A stretch of 64,000 nucleotides of DNA from assembly GCA_964518875.1 (NCBI GenBank), contig CAZFHI010000004.1, forward strand, positions 1-64,000, in the 5' to 3' direction. The notes below the pieces were generated by a model that made no database searches, was not told the DNA's origin, and saw only the letters and a list, made by a program, of their open reading frames with translations. Below, piece by piece: positions 33,541 to 43,003 of this stretch (positions are counted from its first letter, which is position 1; the number at the start of each line of letters is the position of its first letter). The DNA is from DTU024 sp964518875. Lineage in GTDB: Bacteria; Bacillota; Clostridia; Christensenellales; Aristaeellaceae. The position numbers and the translations under genes were made by a program.

Positions 33541-35100
33541 ATGAAAACAAATCTAACGAAAAAACTGATTTTTGTTATTACAATGCTTTTGCTTATTTCG
33601 TTAGTGCCTGCAATACAGGCCACAGAACTTCATGAACATAAATGGGGAGAGTGGAAAGTAGAAACACCAGCCAAATGCCTTGAACCGGGTCTTAAAAAGC
33701 ATGAATGCACAGTTTCCGGATGCACTGAGTTTGATACAGAAACCATACCCGCCACAGGACATAAATGGACACAGTATGTTATGACTCTTGCGCCTACATG
33801 TACTAAGCCAGGAAAAGAAGAAAGCCACTGCGAAGTTTGTGGTGTTAAAAACACTCCAAGAGAGTTACCAGCTTTAGGGCATGACTGGAGCGAATATACT
33901 GTAATAAAAGCAGCTTCTTGCAAAGAGACAGGCACATCACAGTCAATATGCCGCCGCGGATGTAGAATAGAACCAAGAACGCAGGAAATCCCCAAAAAAC
34001 CTCATGATTATCGTTGGACTGAAACAAAAACTATTACTTGCAAAGAGGCCGGTGAACGTACGGGCAAGTGCATTATTTGCGAAGATATAATAACAGAAAC
34101 CGTACCTGCATATGGCGGAAAAAACCAAGCTAAAGGCCATAATTTTAATGCTTGGCATGAAACACGCAAGCCTGCTTGCAACAAGAAAGGTTTGGAATCC
34201 CGTGAATGCTCTTTATGCGGTCGTGTAGAAAACAGGGAGACCGTATATGGCAAGCATGTTGTAAAAAAGGGCACTTCCAAAGGCGGGAAATCATTCAGCT
34301 GGTATGCTAATCCGCAGCCGTCTCTTGAGAGAAAAGGCAGGAAGGTGCAGTATTGTGAAAATTGTAAAAAGATTATAAAGAGCAAGGAATACGCTCCTGA
34401 TAATTTCCACTATGATATGCCTGTGTACGGCTTTGGACCTATGGCTGGAAGCGTAAGCACTCAGCTCGCGGGATCCCTTGAGCGCCTTATACCTGTTGAT
34501 TTAACAACACCAGGAGAAAAATACTACGCGCTCGTATCGCAGGACAACAAGCTTATTGGACAGGCGGTAGTAGCAGTAGTGGAAGGCACTCTGTCCGTAA
34601 ATTATCGCTTAAGCGACCCTAATACAGTTGTAAAGCAGGCTATGTTCTACTTCTATCCAAGCGCTTTAAGCATTACCGCTCAGGATTTAAACGACCCGAC
34701 CAAGGCTTATCAGTTTAACCAGGCGCTTCCTACGGGTGGTCTTATGAGCTGTGTAATATCGCCAAGGCTCATAGTGAACTACGATTCAGATAACCCGGGC
34801 AACAGGCTTTTCCCTGAGACTGGTCTTTATATAGACGGTACGAGCAACAACGCGGTAGTTCTGCAGGAAATGACTACGCAGCTTATAAACGGCTTTACTC
34901 CTGCTCCGGCGGCCCCTGAACAAGCGGCGCCCGCGCCCGCTGCTCCGGAGGCGCCCGCAGCGCCAGTTGAACCCGCGCCTGTTGCGCCTGCGCCTGCTGA
35001 ACCCGCAGCGCCGGCAGCTCCTGAGGAACCTGCAGATCCTGCTCAGAACAGCGTGCCTGTCGCTCCGCTGCCAATAGTGCCTGTTATACCCGCTAACTAA
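33541..35100 (+). CDS. secreted cysteine-repeat protein with Pro/Ala-rich tail
   Basis: This 519-residue protein has a signal peptide (residues 1-27). Then come five to six repeats of a compact motif: a Cys, three residues, Gly, six or so residues, Cys-x-x(x)-Cys, and a closing GHxW or similar (for example CTKPGKEESHCEVCG and ALGHDW). Such repeats occur in surface proteins of gut Firmicutes and may bind metal. A globular domain follows (about 280-455), then an Ala/Pro/Glu-rich low-complexity tail (about 465-519) without a sortase motif. RBS AAAGGAG precedes 33541. The function is not known. Confidence 0.82.
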   Translation: MKTNLTKKLIFVITMLLLISLVPAIQATELHEHKWGEWKVETPAKCLEPGLKKHECTVSGCTEFDTETIPATGHKWTQYVMTLAPTCTKPGKEESHCEVCGVKNTPRELPALGHDWSEYTVIKAASCKETGTSQSICRRGCRIEPRTQEIPKKPHDYRWTETKTITCKEAGERTGKCIICEDIITETVPAYGGKNQAKGHNFNAWHETRKPACNKKGLESRECSLCGRVENRETVYGKHVVKKGTSKGGKSFSWYANPQPSLERKGRKVQYCENCKKIIKSKEYAPDNFHYDMPVYGFGPMAGSVSTQLAGSLERLIPVDLTTPGEKYYALVSQDNKLIGQAVVAVVEGTLSVNYRLSDPNTVVKQAMFYFYPSALSITAQDLNDPTKAYQFNQALPTGGLMSCVISPRLIVNYDSDNPGNRLFPETGLYIDGTSNNAVVLQEMTTQLINGFTPAPAAPEQAAPAPAAPEAPAAPVEPAPVAPAPAEPAAPAAPEEPADPAQNSVPVAPLPIVPVIPAN

Positions 35101-35122
35101 AATTAACATAAAAATTAATTAT

Positions 35123-35144
35123 GCCGGCCATGCGCCGGCTTTTT
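35123..35144 (+). terminator. rho-independent terminator of the cysteine-repeat protein gene
   Basis: A stem GCCGGC / GCCGGC around CATGC is followed by TTTTTG. It lies 23 bases after the stop codon. Confidence 0.85.
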
Positions 35145-35923
35145 GTATGCAGTTTTTTTAACTATTACGAAGCGTTTAATGCTTAATTTAACAAAAACTA
35201 TCAAAGCTTGAACAGATTTTTTTGTTTTGTTTAGTCAGTATAGCGCCGCCAACCTATTTATTAAGGCTTTGCCAGAATAGAGATTTCATTTTTATGTTTT
35301 TTAAAATTGCAATAATGGATTAGTATAAAATAAACGCCTTTTTTATGATAATTTATACCATAGAGCTTTTAATACTGTAAATATTCCGGCAAAAACAAGA
35401 ACTAAGTTAAAAAATATTTAATAGACTGCGGACAAAATAACACTAAAGGAGTTCAGGAAGCAAAGCTCCATGAGAATAATCGAGACAAGCTAAGCGCTAT
35501 GATAGCGGTACATTGAGCAGAAATGTATTTTCTCATTTTCTTGTTCATTTAGAGTTAACCGATTAATAGAAAATTTTATTTATAAAAGTGACAACGGGCG
35601 CTTTGCCAAGACCCTTATTTAATTCTATCATTTATTTAAATAGATATTGTAAGTGCTGATAATAATTTTAATTCTGATTGCTTTATGCTGCATAATGCGT
35701 CTATGTAGTGATTTATTTAGTTCAATTTAGAAAAAACAAAATATTATTTTTACTCAAAGAGACATAACTTTTAAAACAAAAAAGAAATAATAAAGGAAAA
35801 CGATAAACAATCAAGTCAGATAAAAAAACGCTTTTTTCTACAAAATAAGCGTCAAAGCGGTCGAAATACGCTTCCAAAACTGTATAAAAAAAGAGTTTGC
35901 TTTATTAAGAATAAATATAAAAA
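35145..35923. other. long AT-rich spacer, no gene seen
   Basis: About 780 bases between convergent genes. I find no reading frame with a ribosome site. Near 35450-35520 one frame gives a coherent-looking stretch (QEAKLHENNRDKLSAMIAV) without start or flanks, perhaps a gene remnant; I cannot identify it. Confidence 0.5.
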
Positions 35924-35950
35924 GCGCGCCGGGATGTTGATCCGGCGCGC
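35924..35950 (-). terminator. terminator of the flavoprotein gene
   Basis: A nine-base GC-rich stem (GCGCGCCGG / CCGGCGCGC) on the minus strand is followed by TTTTTATATTT. Confidence 0.9.
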
Positions 35951-35971
35951 GAAATTATGCGTTAGGAAATA

Positions 35972-38221
35972 TTATTTTAATCCTGCTGCGTCCATTGCTT
36001 TTTGCAGAGCTTCGGTAAATGCGGCCGACGTAACGGACGCGCCCGCTACGGAGTCTACATCAGCAGATTGCTTTTCAAGCGCTTCGGCAATCAGCTCGTC
36101 AAAAGCGTCAGAGCCTATGCCTTTTGTTTCGCTGTGATTTGTTATTTCGATACTGGTAATTTTGCCGTCTTCAACGGTGATTTCAAGCTGCAGCTTGCCG
36201 CCGAAACCATTGCTGGACTGGCCTGCAAATACATTGTCCTTCTCTTCTTCGGCCGTTTCCTGAGGCTTTTCTTCAGCTGCTTCTGTTTCATCGCCTTTAT
36301 TTGCTTCCCATTCTGCAATTTCGGCCATTTTTTCAGAGTTCGTCATTGTTGCTTGCGTCAGGCCTCTGTAAGAGAAGTATTCTGCTTTATTGGTCTTGGT
36401 AAGATGATTTGTCTCGGATCCTGCGAAATCAGGGTTCAAAGCGGTGCTTGCTGTTGCGAAGCCGTTTTCATCTACGGACACTGCGGCTCTGCCCGCTATA
36501 TATCCGCTTGTAATAACTCTACCAAGCCCGTGAACTCTCATGCCGCCTGAAGACTCGCCCGCGCAGAACAGATGGGGAATAGGTTCACCGTATATGTCTA
36601 TTACCTGCATGCTGGCGTTTACTCTTAAACCAGCGAGCGTATCGTGTAAGCTGGGTGTGCACCAAAGAGCATAGAAAGGTCCTTTTTCGACCGTGTACTC
36701 TAATGTGTCTTTTCTGCCCCAATCTTCATCAACGCCGTTATTAACAAAACCGTTGTACCTTGTGATCGTGTCTACAAGAGTTTCAGGGTCCATCTTTACG
36801 TCTTCGTAATATTTGTTGATTATCTTTGTTGCGAGTTCTTCCAATGTGTCAGCCTTGAAAGCGTAGCCCATTTCATAGTCTAATACGCCTTCGCCTTCAA
36901 CGTCCCATTCGTTCCTGTCCACCGCGGCCTGGTCGGTTATTGCCCACAAAGGACCGCCGTAGCACATCGCATTGCCGTCGCCTTCAGGGTCAACAAATGC
37001 GCCGGTAAGAGCCTGGTTAAAGAAGCTTTCTCTGGCTGTATCCTGTTGGCTTAAAGCGTACAGGTCTTCGTTGCCTATGCGCTCGCCAAGCATGTTTACT
37101 ATAACCATGCTGTTCATATCCGGAACTATACCGTTTGCCCTTACTAAAGGCCATATAACGCTCTTTGTAGTCCAGCCGCGGCCATAGCCGTATTGGCAGC
37201 CGTACCTTACAGGCGGTGTAATGTTGGCGCCTACTACTGACGTGTAGTTGCCAAGCCCGCCAAGGGCTGCGCCGATTTCCATAGCGGCGTATTCGCCGGA
37301 CGCGTCCTGATCGGAGAAAGGCATGCCGCCCAAGCCGTCATATTCAACGCCAAGGCGCGGGTCAAGCATGGTACGGAACCTTACGTTGCCTGTTGAACCG
37401 CCTGTGCAGATTATAACGGCCTTGTTTGCCTTTACGTTTATATTTTCCTTTGTATCTGTAACATTGCCCTCAGTCATTAAGCTGCCGAGGGGTTCAGTTT
37501 CTCCTGGCAGTATGGTGGGCGAGTAGCTGGCTTTAATACCTAACACATTGCCTGACATATTGCCTTCTCTGTAGATCTTATCCATGTGGTAGTTAAGCAG
37601 GAATTTTGCGCCGGTTTCCCTGAGCGTTTTTTCCATAGGCCTTGTTACCGCGATACCTGATGCGGCGGTACCTGTGTATATGTTTTCCCATTCGGATCCG
37701 TCTACATATGTCATGCGGCCTACGCTGTCGCCGTCGTTTCCGCCGTCGCGATAGTAGGCGCGTACCATAGGCTCTATATCAAGCACTTTTACGCCTTTGT
37801 CGAGTATAAAAGAATACGCTTCGCTCATAGAATTAGCGATGGACCTTACATATTCTCTGTCATTGTATCTGGAGTTTATAGAAGTCCCTCTTGTATGATC
37901 GTAGTAATACAGGTCGGAAGAATCTTCTATGTTCCATTTTTTCTGATCGACCGTTCCGCCGCCTGAGTGGAACTGGCCTTCTGAAACAGCTACATGGCCG
38001 CCAACGTCGAAATTGGCTTCAACGATAAGCACTGACGAGCCGTCTTCCATGGCTTTCAGCGCAGCGGGCAAGCCTGATGCGCCTGCGCCTACTATTACTA
38101 CATCCGCTTCATAATCCCATTCGATATCGCTGGGTTCCGCGAATACCGGAACAGAAGCGACAGCCACAACAAGAGCTAAAACTAATGAGCAGATGCCGAA
38201 AAGTTTTTTGCGTTGATACAT
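35972..38221 (-). CDS. secreted FAD-dependent reductase with C-terminal FMN-binding domain
   Basis: This 749-residue protein is a fumarate-reductase-type flavoprotein exported by a signal peptide (residues 1-29, ending VFAEP). The FAD site is ADVVIVGAGASGLPAALKA; HSGGG and the later GRVITSGYIAGRAA end the flavin fold. The C-terminal FMN-bind domain (about 660-749) ends DSVAGASVTSAAF; the position where ApbE attaches FMN is a Ser instead of the usual Thr (family motif close to SGATxT). It belongs to the extracellular flavin reductases that use small organic acceptors such as fumarate or urocanate. Start at 38221 follows AGGAGG. The real acceptor is unknown. Confidence 0.88.
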   Translation of the reverse strand: MYQRKKLFGICSLVLALVVAVASVPVFAEPSDIEWDYEADVVIVGAGASGLPAALKAMEDGSSVLIVEANFDVGGHVAVSEGQFHSGGGTVDQKKWNIEDSSDLYYYDHTRGTSINSRYNDREYVRSIANSMSEAYSFILDKGVKVLDIEPMVRAYYRDGGNDGDSVGRMTYVDGSEWENIYTGTAASGIAVTRPMEKTLRETGAKFLLNYHMDKIYREGNMSGNVLGIKASYSPTILPGETEPLGSLMTEGNVTDTKENINVKANKAVIICTGGSTGNVRFRTMLDPRLGVEYDGLGGMPFSDQDASGEYAAMEIGAALGGLGNYTSVVGANITPPVRYGCQYGYGRGWTTKSVIWPLVRANGIVPDMNSMVIVNMLGERIGNEDLYALSQQDTARESFFNQALTGAFVDPEGDGNAMCYGGPLWAITDQAAVDRNEWDVEGEGVLDYEMGYAFKADTLEELATKIINKYYEDVKMDPETLVDTITRYNGFVNNGVDEDWGRKDTLEYTVEKGPFYALWCTPSLHDTLAGLRVNASMQVIDIYGEPIPHLFCAGESSGGMRVHGLGRVITSGYIAGRAAVSVDENGFATASTALNPDFAGSETNHLTKTNKAEYFSYRGLTQATMTNSEKMAEIAEWEANKGDETEAAEEKPQETAEEEKDNVFAGQSSNGFGGKLQLEITVEDGKITSIEITNHSETKGIGSDAFDELIAEALEKQSADVDSVAGASVTSAAFTEALQKAMDAAGLK

Positions 38222-38317
38222 AAACATCCTCCTAATTAATAAAATTTTAAACATACTCTTCAGTATAAAAGAGCTTTCAAAAAGCGTTTTATAAACTATT
38301 GAGCATATCTGATTATG

Positions 38318-38346
38318 AGTATATATATTCAGACAAACGTTGTCAA
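38318..38346 (-). promoter_or_regulatory. promoter of the flavoprotein gene
   Basis: On the minus strand TTGACA (38341-38346), 17 bases, TATACT (38318-38323): near-consensus, so probably well expressed. Confidence 0.8.
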
Positions 38347-38474
38347 TGTAGGAAACATTGAAATAAAATGCTCAAGACGCATATTTTAATGCTTTTAAAT
38401 GCCTCTTTTGTGTAAAGCTCATGTTCTTGTGGTATAATACAACAGAGCTGATAAGCTCAAAAAAAGGAGGTATT

Positions 38475-39194
38475 ATGCTACGCTTAGAGAATATTTCCTG
38501 GTCTGTACCGGGAAAAAGCGACATTTTAAGAAACATCAACCTAAACATACCAGACGGTAAGCTTTCGGTTGTTACGGGACCGAATGGCGGGGGAAAAACG
38601 TCCCTCGCGAAAGCCATCGCAGGTCTTTTGCCGAATGTACAGGGGAAAATATATTTAAATGAGCAGGATATAAGCAGCTTAGATGTAACGCAGAGGGCAA
38701 GGCTTGGCATAAGCTACGCTTTCCAGCAGCCTGTGCGTTTTAAGGGAATAAAAGTTAAAAACCTGCTTAACATTGCGGCAGGCAGAGAGCTTAGCTTTGA
38801 TGAGCTTTGCGACCTGCTTGGAAAAGTCGGCCTTTGCACGGTTGACTATATGGATAGAGAAGTAGGCTCAAGCCTTTCGGGCGGAGAAATAAAACGCATT
38901 GAAATAGCGAGCGTGCTTGCAAGAGGCACTGAACTTAACATATTCGACGAACCTGAAGCAGGCATAGACATATGGTCTTTTAACGGCCTTGTATCGGTAT
39001 TTGAAAACTTAAAAGACAAAGAAAGCCTGCTTGTTATATCCCACCAGGAGCGCATACTTGAAATTGCAGATGACATTATAGTTATTGCAGACGGCGCTGT
39101 AAGGACTTATGGACCTAAAGAAGAGATCCTTCCACAGCTGTTGGAAGGAGAAATAACCGGGCAATGCCCCGTAGGAAGCGGTGCAGCAGTATGA
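38475..39194 (+). CDS. SufC-like Fe-S assembly ATPase
   Basis: This 239-residue ABC-type ATPase has Walker A GPNGGGKT (35-42), Q-loop region FQQPVRFKGIKV, signature LSGGE, and D-E Walker B (NIFDEPEAGID) near 158. The FQQPV and D-E-P-E-A-G-x-D features fit SufC rather than transporters. It starts at 38475 after AAGGAGG; a TATAAT at 38433 may be its promoter. The stop overlaps the next gene as ATGA. With only one SufB/D-type partner, it may be a two-component scaffold for Fe-S clusters. Confidence 0.88.
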   Translation: MLRLENISWSVPGKSDILRNINLNIPDGKLSVVTGPNGGGKTSLAKAIAGLLPNVQGKIYLNEQDISSLDVTQRARLGISYAFQQPVRFKGIKVKNLLNIAAGRELSFDELCDLLGKVGLCTVDYMDREVGSSLSGGEIKRIEIASVLARGTELNIFDEPEAGIDIWSFNGLVSVFENLKDKESLLVISHQERILEIADDIIVIADGAVRTYGPKEEILPQLLEGEITGQCPVGSGAAV

Positions 39195-40132
39195 CACAAA
39201 TAGAAGAAATGAATCCTATTACGGAAAAATTATTGGGTATAGTATCAGGCTATGAAGGCAAGGAGTTTGACGGCGCCTATAACATAAGGCAGGATACTAA
39301 ATGCGCAGGCAGAAAAAGCACGAAAAATATTAAGATTACTTCAAGAGCGGACGGTAAAAGCGGCCTTGAAGTGCATGTTAAGCCTGGCACTAAAGGAGAA
39401 ACTGTGTATATTCCCGCATGCGTAAGCCACGGCAATGTAGAAGACATTACATATAACGATTTCTTCATAGGCGAGGGAGCGGATGTCACTATAGTAGCTG
39501 GATGCGGCGTGCACAGCGAAAACGACGAAGGGGCAATGCATCACGGAATACACCGCTTCATGTTAGAAAAAGACTCTAAAGTTCTTTACATTGAAAAGCA
39601 TATAGGCACAGGTAAGGGCAAGGGTATACACCGCATAGATCCTATTTCGGAAGCAGAGCTTAAAGAAAATTCCTTCCTAAAAATGGATACTATACAGATT
39701 GGCGGAGTGGACACGACGGAAAGAAAAACAATAGCCAACGTAGGCAAGGGCGCTAAGCTTGTTGTAAACGAAAGAATTATGACAGACGGCGACGACGTTG
39801 CTTCTACAGAATTCTTGGTTACGCTGGAAGGCGAAGACAGCGGAACGGATATAGTTTCCCGCTCTGTAGCCAAAGGCAATTCCAAGCAGGAATATATTTC
39901 CCGCATAATAGGGAAAAACAAGAGCATGGGACACAGCGAATGCGACGCGCTTATTTCTGATAAGGCTGTTGTAATAGCAAAGCCTGCGCTCGATGCTGTT
40001 TCTCCTGATGCCGAGCTTATACATGAAGCTGCCATAGGAAAAATAGCGGGGGAGCAGATATTAAAGCTGCGCACTTTAGGCTTAAAACAGGACGAAGCAG
40101 AGCGCGCAATAATAGACGGCTTTTTAAGCTGA
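39191..40132 (+). CDS. SufB/SufD-family Fe-S scaffold protein
   Basis: This 313-residue protein has the beta-helix core of SufB/SufD with the C-terminal GHSECDALI and ELIHEAAIGKI motifs. It is shorter than SufB (about 470) and lacks the long N-terminal region. As the only core protein next to SufC, it would have to form a homodimer on two ATPase subunits, like the minimal SUF systems proposed in early-branching anaerobes. SufS, SufU and SufD are not in the window. Confidence 0.88.
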   Translation: MTQIEEMNPITEKLLGIVSGYEGKEFDGAYNIRQDTKCAGRKSTKNIKITSRADGKSGLEVHVKPGTKGETVYIPACVSHGNVEDITYNDFFIGEGADVTIVAGCGVHSENDEGAMHHGIHRFMLEKDSKVLYIEKHIGTGKGKGIHRIDPISEAELKENSFLKMDTIQIGGVDTTERKTIANVGKGAKLVVNERIMTDGDDVASTEFLVTLEGEDSGTDIVSRSVAKGNSKQEYISRIIGKNKSMGHSECDALISDKAVVIAKPALDAVSPDAELIHEAAIGKIAGEQILKLRTLGLKQDEAERAIIDGFLS

Positions 40133-40169
40133 ATAGCATAAAGGCATTAGAACTGAATATTATAAAAAG

Positions 40170-40194
40170 GCAGGGTGTTCAGCCCTGCTTTTTT
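40170..40194. terminator. bidirectional terminator
   Basis: A GCAGGG / CCCTGC stem with a seven-base loop is followed by TTTTTT on the plus strand and by CTTTTTATA on the minus strand. It serves both the SUF operon and the convergent ABC ATPase gene. Confidence 0.85.
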
Positions 40195-40222
40195 GATTGC
40201 TTAATTATGACTATTAAAATGC

Positions 40223-40996
40223 TTAGTTTCCGCATTCAACAGATATTTTATTAAACAGATCCAACAAATCCTCCGTTTGCAGGTTTTGCTTTTGTTCACC
40301 CTGAGCGTCAAATACTATTTCTCCTGAGTGCATCATAATAAGACGATCGCCGTAGTTAACGGCGTGGCGCAAATTATGGGTTACCATAATTGCGGTAAGC
40401 TTTCTTTCCCTTACTATTTTTTCTGTTAAACGCATTATTATATCTGACGTGTTAGGGTCAAGCGCCGCCGTGTGCTCGTCTAATATTAGAAAGTCAATTT
40501 TTGTCATAGTAGCCATAGCTATTGCAAGAGCCTGCCTTTGACCGCCGGACAGGCTTCCGCAAGTTGTGTTTAACATATTTTCAAGCCCTAAGTTAAGCGG
40601 CGCCAAAAGGTTCCTGTAATATTCTATGCGATTCTTATTTATATATGGCGTAAGACCCATACGGTGGGCTTTTGCGTCAAACAGACACATGTTTTCAAGA
40701 ACTGTCAGGTTAGAACAGCTTCCAAGGGCCGGGTTTTGATAAATTCTTCCTATGCGTTTGTTGCGCACGAATTCTTTTGCGCCGGTTATATCCTTGCCGT
40801 CCATATATATTTGCCCTTTGTCTATACCCGTAGTTCCGCAGAAAATATTAAGCAGGCTTGTTTTGCCTGAACCGTTGCTTCCCACTACGGATACGAAGCT
40901 GCCGGTGTCTATTTTAAGCGAGAAATCTTTAAAAAGCTCGAATTGCCGCACAGTGTTGGGGTTATAGGTTTTATATATGTTTTTTAATTCAAGCAT
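40223..40996 (-). CDS. ABC transporter ATP-binding protein (tryptophan-type importer)
   Basis: This 257-residue ATPase has Walker A GSNGSGKT near 38-45, LSGGQRQALAIA and LDEHTAALDP (Walker B plus D-loop). It begins MLELKNIYKTYNP, with AAAGGCGG upstream; the start lies eight bases inside the end of the permease gene. It powers the importer formed with the permease and the PF04392-type binding protein upstream. Confidence 0.9.
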   Translation of the reverse strand: MLELKNIYKTYNPNTVRQFELFKDFSLKIDTGSFVSVVGSNGSGKTSLLNIFCGTTGIDKGQIYMDGKDITGAKEFVRNKRIGRIYQNPALGSCSNLTVLENMCLFDAKAHRMGLTPYINKNRIEYYRNLLAPLNLGLENMLNTTCGSLSGGQRQALAIAMATMTKIDFLILDEHTAALDPNTSDIIMRLTEKIVRERKLTAIMVTHNLRHAVNYGDRLIMMHSGEIVFDAQGEQKQNLQTEDLLDLFNKISVECGN

Positions 40997-41894
40997 GCTG
41001 TTTGCCGCCTTTCTTTTTAAAACTTTCAACGGTTAATATTCCTAAGAATAAAAGCGCCGTTACAAGCTTCATGTCGGTAGGCTTAAGGCCAAGCACTATT
41101 GCAAGAGTATAACAGAGCTTGTAAATTACAGCGCCTGTAAGAACAGCAAGCGTTGCCTTGCTGCCGCATGACGGCTTTTTAAATAGAGTGAGGCCTATTA
41201 TTACAGAAGCGAGCCCTAATACAAGCGTGCCTGTGCCCATGCTTATTTCAAACATGCGCTGTTGCTGGCACAGTATACCGCCGGAAAGCGCTACCAGCGT
41301 ATTCGCTATAACAAGGCCCGCTATTTTAACATTTCCTTTATTTCTCGCAAGGGAAGTAACAACCTGCTCGTTATCTCCCGCCGCCCTGAGAAGCAAACCA
41401 AAACGCGTTTTAAAGAATAAATCCATAATAAGCTTTACTATAACAACAAGTATAAGAGCAACTAAGAGCGTGTCGACGGAATCGGGAAGAAAATTTGATA
41501 TTGAACTTCCTCTGAATAGCGTAACAGTATTCCTTGGGATAGTTAAAAGCGATTTACCTTCTGCTATGCGCAGGTTTATGGAATATAGCGCCGTCATTAC
41601 GATAACGCCTGAGAATAAATCTCTGACCTTAAGCTTTATATGTATTAAACCTGTGGCAAAGCCTGCAAGCGCTCCAGCAACAGCTGACGCCAATAAGCTT
41701 AAAACAGGGTTTACGCCTTTAAGCAGCAAAGACGTGGATACTACGCCGCCCAAAGGAAAGCTGCCGTCAACGCTTAAATCAGGAAAGTCCAATATGGTAT
41801 ATGTAATGTATATTCCGAGGGCGAGCACGCCGTATATAAGACCCTGCTCTATGCTCGACGGTACTGAAGCTATAAAGCTTTCTAAAATCTGCAT
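40989..41894 (-). CDS. ABC transporter permease (TrpY-like)
   Basis: This 301-residue protein has about eight membrane helices and begins LESFIASVPSSIEQGLIYGVLALGIYITYTILDFPDLSVDG. It belongs to the permease family paired with PF04392 binding proteins and resembles branched-chain amino acid permeases. Its stop overlaps the ATPase start by eight bases, and it starts 9 bases after the binding-protein stop. It forms the membrane channel of the tryptophan-type importer. Confidence 0.87.
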   Translation of the reverse strand: MQILESFIASVPSSIEQGLIYGVLALGIYITYTILDFPDLSVDGSFPLGGVVSTSLLLKGVNPVLSLLASAVAGALAGFATGLIHIKLKVRDLFSGVIVMTALYSINLRIAEGKSLLTIPRNTVTLFRGSSISNFLPDSVDTLLVALILVVIVKLIMDLFFKTRFGLLLRAAGDNEQVVTSLARNKGNVKIAGLVIANTLVALSGGILCQQQRMFEISMGTGTLVLGLASVIIGLTLFKKPSCGSKATLAVLTGAVIYKLCYTLAIVLGLKPTDMKLVTALLFLGILTVESFKKKGGKQHA

Positions 41895-41903
41895 GGCATC
41901 TCC

Positions 41904-42884
41904 TTATTTACTGTTTACATCTATCGCGCGGTTCTGCGTATCTTCATTAAGGCTTAACTTTAACTCTTTAAGCTTTTCGCTGTTTATATATAAATTGCTT
42001 TTTTCAATTTTTTCATACGGCATGTCGCTAAGTTTTTCTCCCCGCAGAACTCTCGCCGCCATATGGCCTGTTTGAATGCCGAGATTAATATATTCTATGC
42101 CTTCAGACGCCGCGCATCCGCGCGCTACCTGTTCTATTTCGCTTCCAAATACGGGTATGCCGGCGTTGTCGGCTTCCTCCAATACAAGATCAAGGTACTG
42201 CACTACAGTGTTATCAAGCACCATGCTCAGGCAGTCGGATTCTTTTACTAAGCTTGGCACGGCAAGAGCTATTTCAGCGCCCTGAGTAACCGCTACTGCT
42301 TTTATTTGAAAACCGTATTGCGGAGCAAGCTCCTTATATTTTTCTACCTGAACCGCGCTGTTCGCTTCGCCTATCGTGTAAAGCAAGCCTATGGTTTCAG
42401 CGTTAGGCATTAATGAGCGTATCATATTAAGCTGCTGTTCAACGGGCAGCTCGTCGCTCGTTCCAGAAAAGTTGCCTGTGCTTTTTCCACTTTCATCTGA
42501 AAGGCCGGCTGAAACAGGGTCAGATACGGCGCAGTATACAAGCGGTATTTTATCATCTAAGGTATTCGCGCATACGGAGGCTATAGGCGTAGCTATTGCG
42601 CATACCAGGTCGTAGTTCTGAGCTAAAAAGCTGTTTGCAATCTGCGCAGCTAAGCCCATATCCGCCTGGGCGTTCTGCACATCAACAGAAATATTTTCTC
42701 CATCTGTAAAGCCTTCTTCAGCAAGTCCTTTTAAAAAACCTTCGCGGCAGTTGTCAAGCGAACCGTGTATTGCAAACTGCGCTACGCCTATGCGGTACTG
42801 TTTTTCCTGCGCAAAGCTGAATGAAAATAAAGATAATAATATGGCGAATATAGCTAAGAAAGTTATGGTTTTAGTAAATTTCAT
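41904..42884 (-). CDS. ABC transporter substrate-binding protein (TrpX-type, PF04392)
   Basis: This 326-residue exported protein (signal peptide 1-26, ending FSFAQE) is of the ABC_sub_bind type: QFAIHGSLDNCREGFLKGL, then PLVYCAVSDPVSAGL and IPVFGSEIEQVARGC. In Firmicutes this family is often linked to T-box control by tRNA-Trp, hence a likely tryptophan importer. A T-box and a tandem-Trp leader frame precede it, supporting that. The start overlaps the leader frame stop by four bases (ATGA); its own ribosome site is AAAGGA. Other aromatic amino acids remain possible. Confidence 0.9.
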   Translation of the reverse strand: MKFTKTITFLAIFAILLSLFSFSFAQEKQYRIGVAQFAIHGSLDNCREGFLKGLAEEGFTDGENISVDVQNAQADMGLAAQIANSFLAQNYDLVCAIATPIASVCANTLDDKIPLVYCAVSDPVSAGLSDESGKSTGNFSGTSDELPVEQQLNMIRSLMPNAETIGLLYTIGEANSAVQVEKYKELAPQYGFQIKAVAVTQGAEIALAVPSLVKESDCLSMVLDNTVVQYLDLVLEEADNAGIPVFGSEIEQVARGCAASEGIEYINLGIQTGHMAARVLRGEKLSDMPYEKIEKSNLYINSEKLKELKLSLNEDTQNRAIDVNSK

Positions 42885-42988
42885 AATAATTCCTTTCTAT
42901 TATTAAAAATCCAATAAATATGCTTGTAATTAATAGCTTTGATTTTAAACTTTATTTCGCTGTTCCACCAACATGCGCGAAGGCGCAT
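42881..42988 (-). CDS. putative tryptophan leader peptide (35 codons) ahead of the TrpX-type gene
   Basis: This is a reading frame of 35 codons starting ATG at 42988, six bases after a strong AAAGGAGG (42995-43002). It begins MRLRACWWNSE, with Trp at 7, 8 and 26, and ends TGA overlapping the TrpX-type ATG by four bases (ATGA), giving translational coupling. The first codons lie in a small hairpin (ATGCGC-CTTC-GCGCAT, minus strand, 42973-42988). The frame begins directly after the T-box terminator U-run. A tandem-Trp peptide in a tryptophan transport leader is what an attenuation peptide looks like. An in-frame ATG at 42994 is too close to the ribosome site. I do not know this peptide as a described family; translation is inference. 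Confidence 0.7.
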   Translation of the reverse strand: MRLRACWWNSEIKFKIKAINYKHIYWIFNNRKELL

Positions 42989-43003
42989 ATGCATCCTCCT
43001 TTC

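Noticed and set aside
35440..35530. Gene remnant (QEAKLHENNRDKLSAMIAV)
   Set aside because: It is a single short stretch without start, flanks or recognisable family. It was only noted in the spacer entry.
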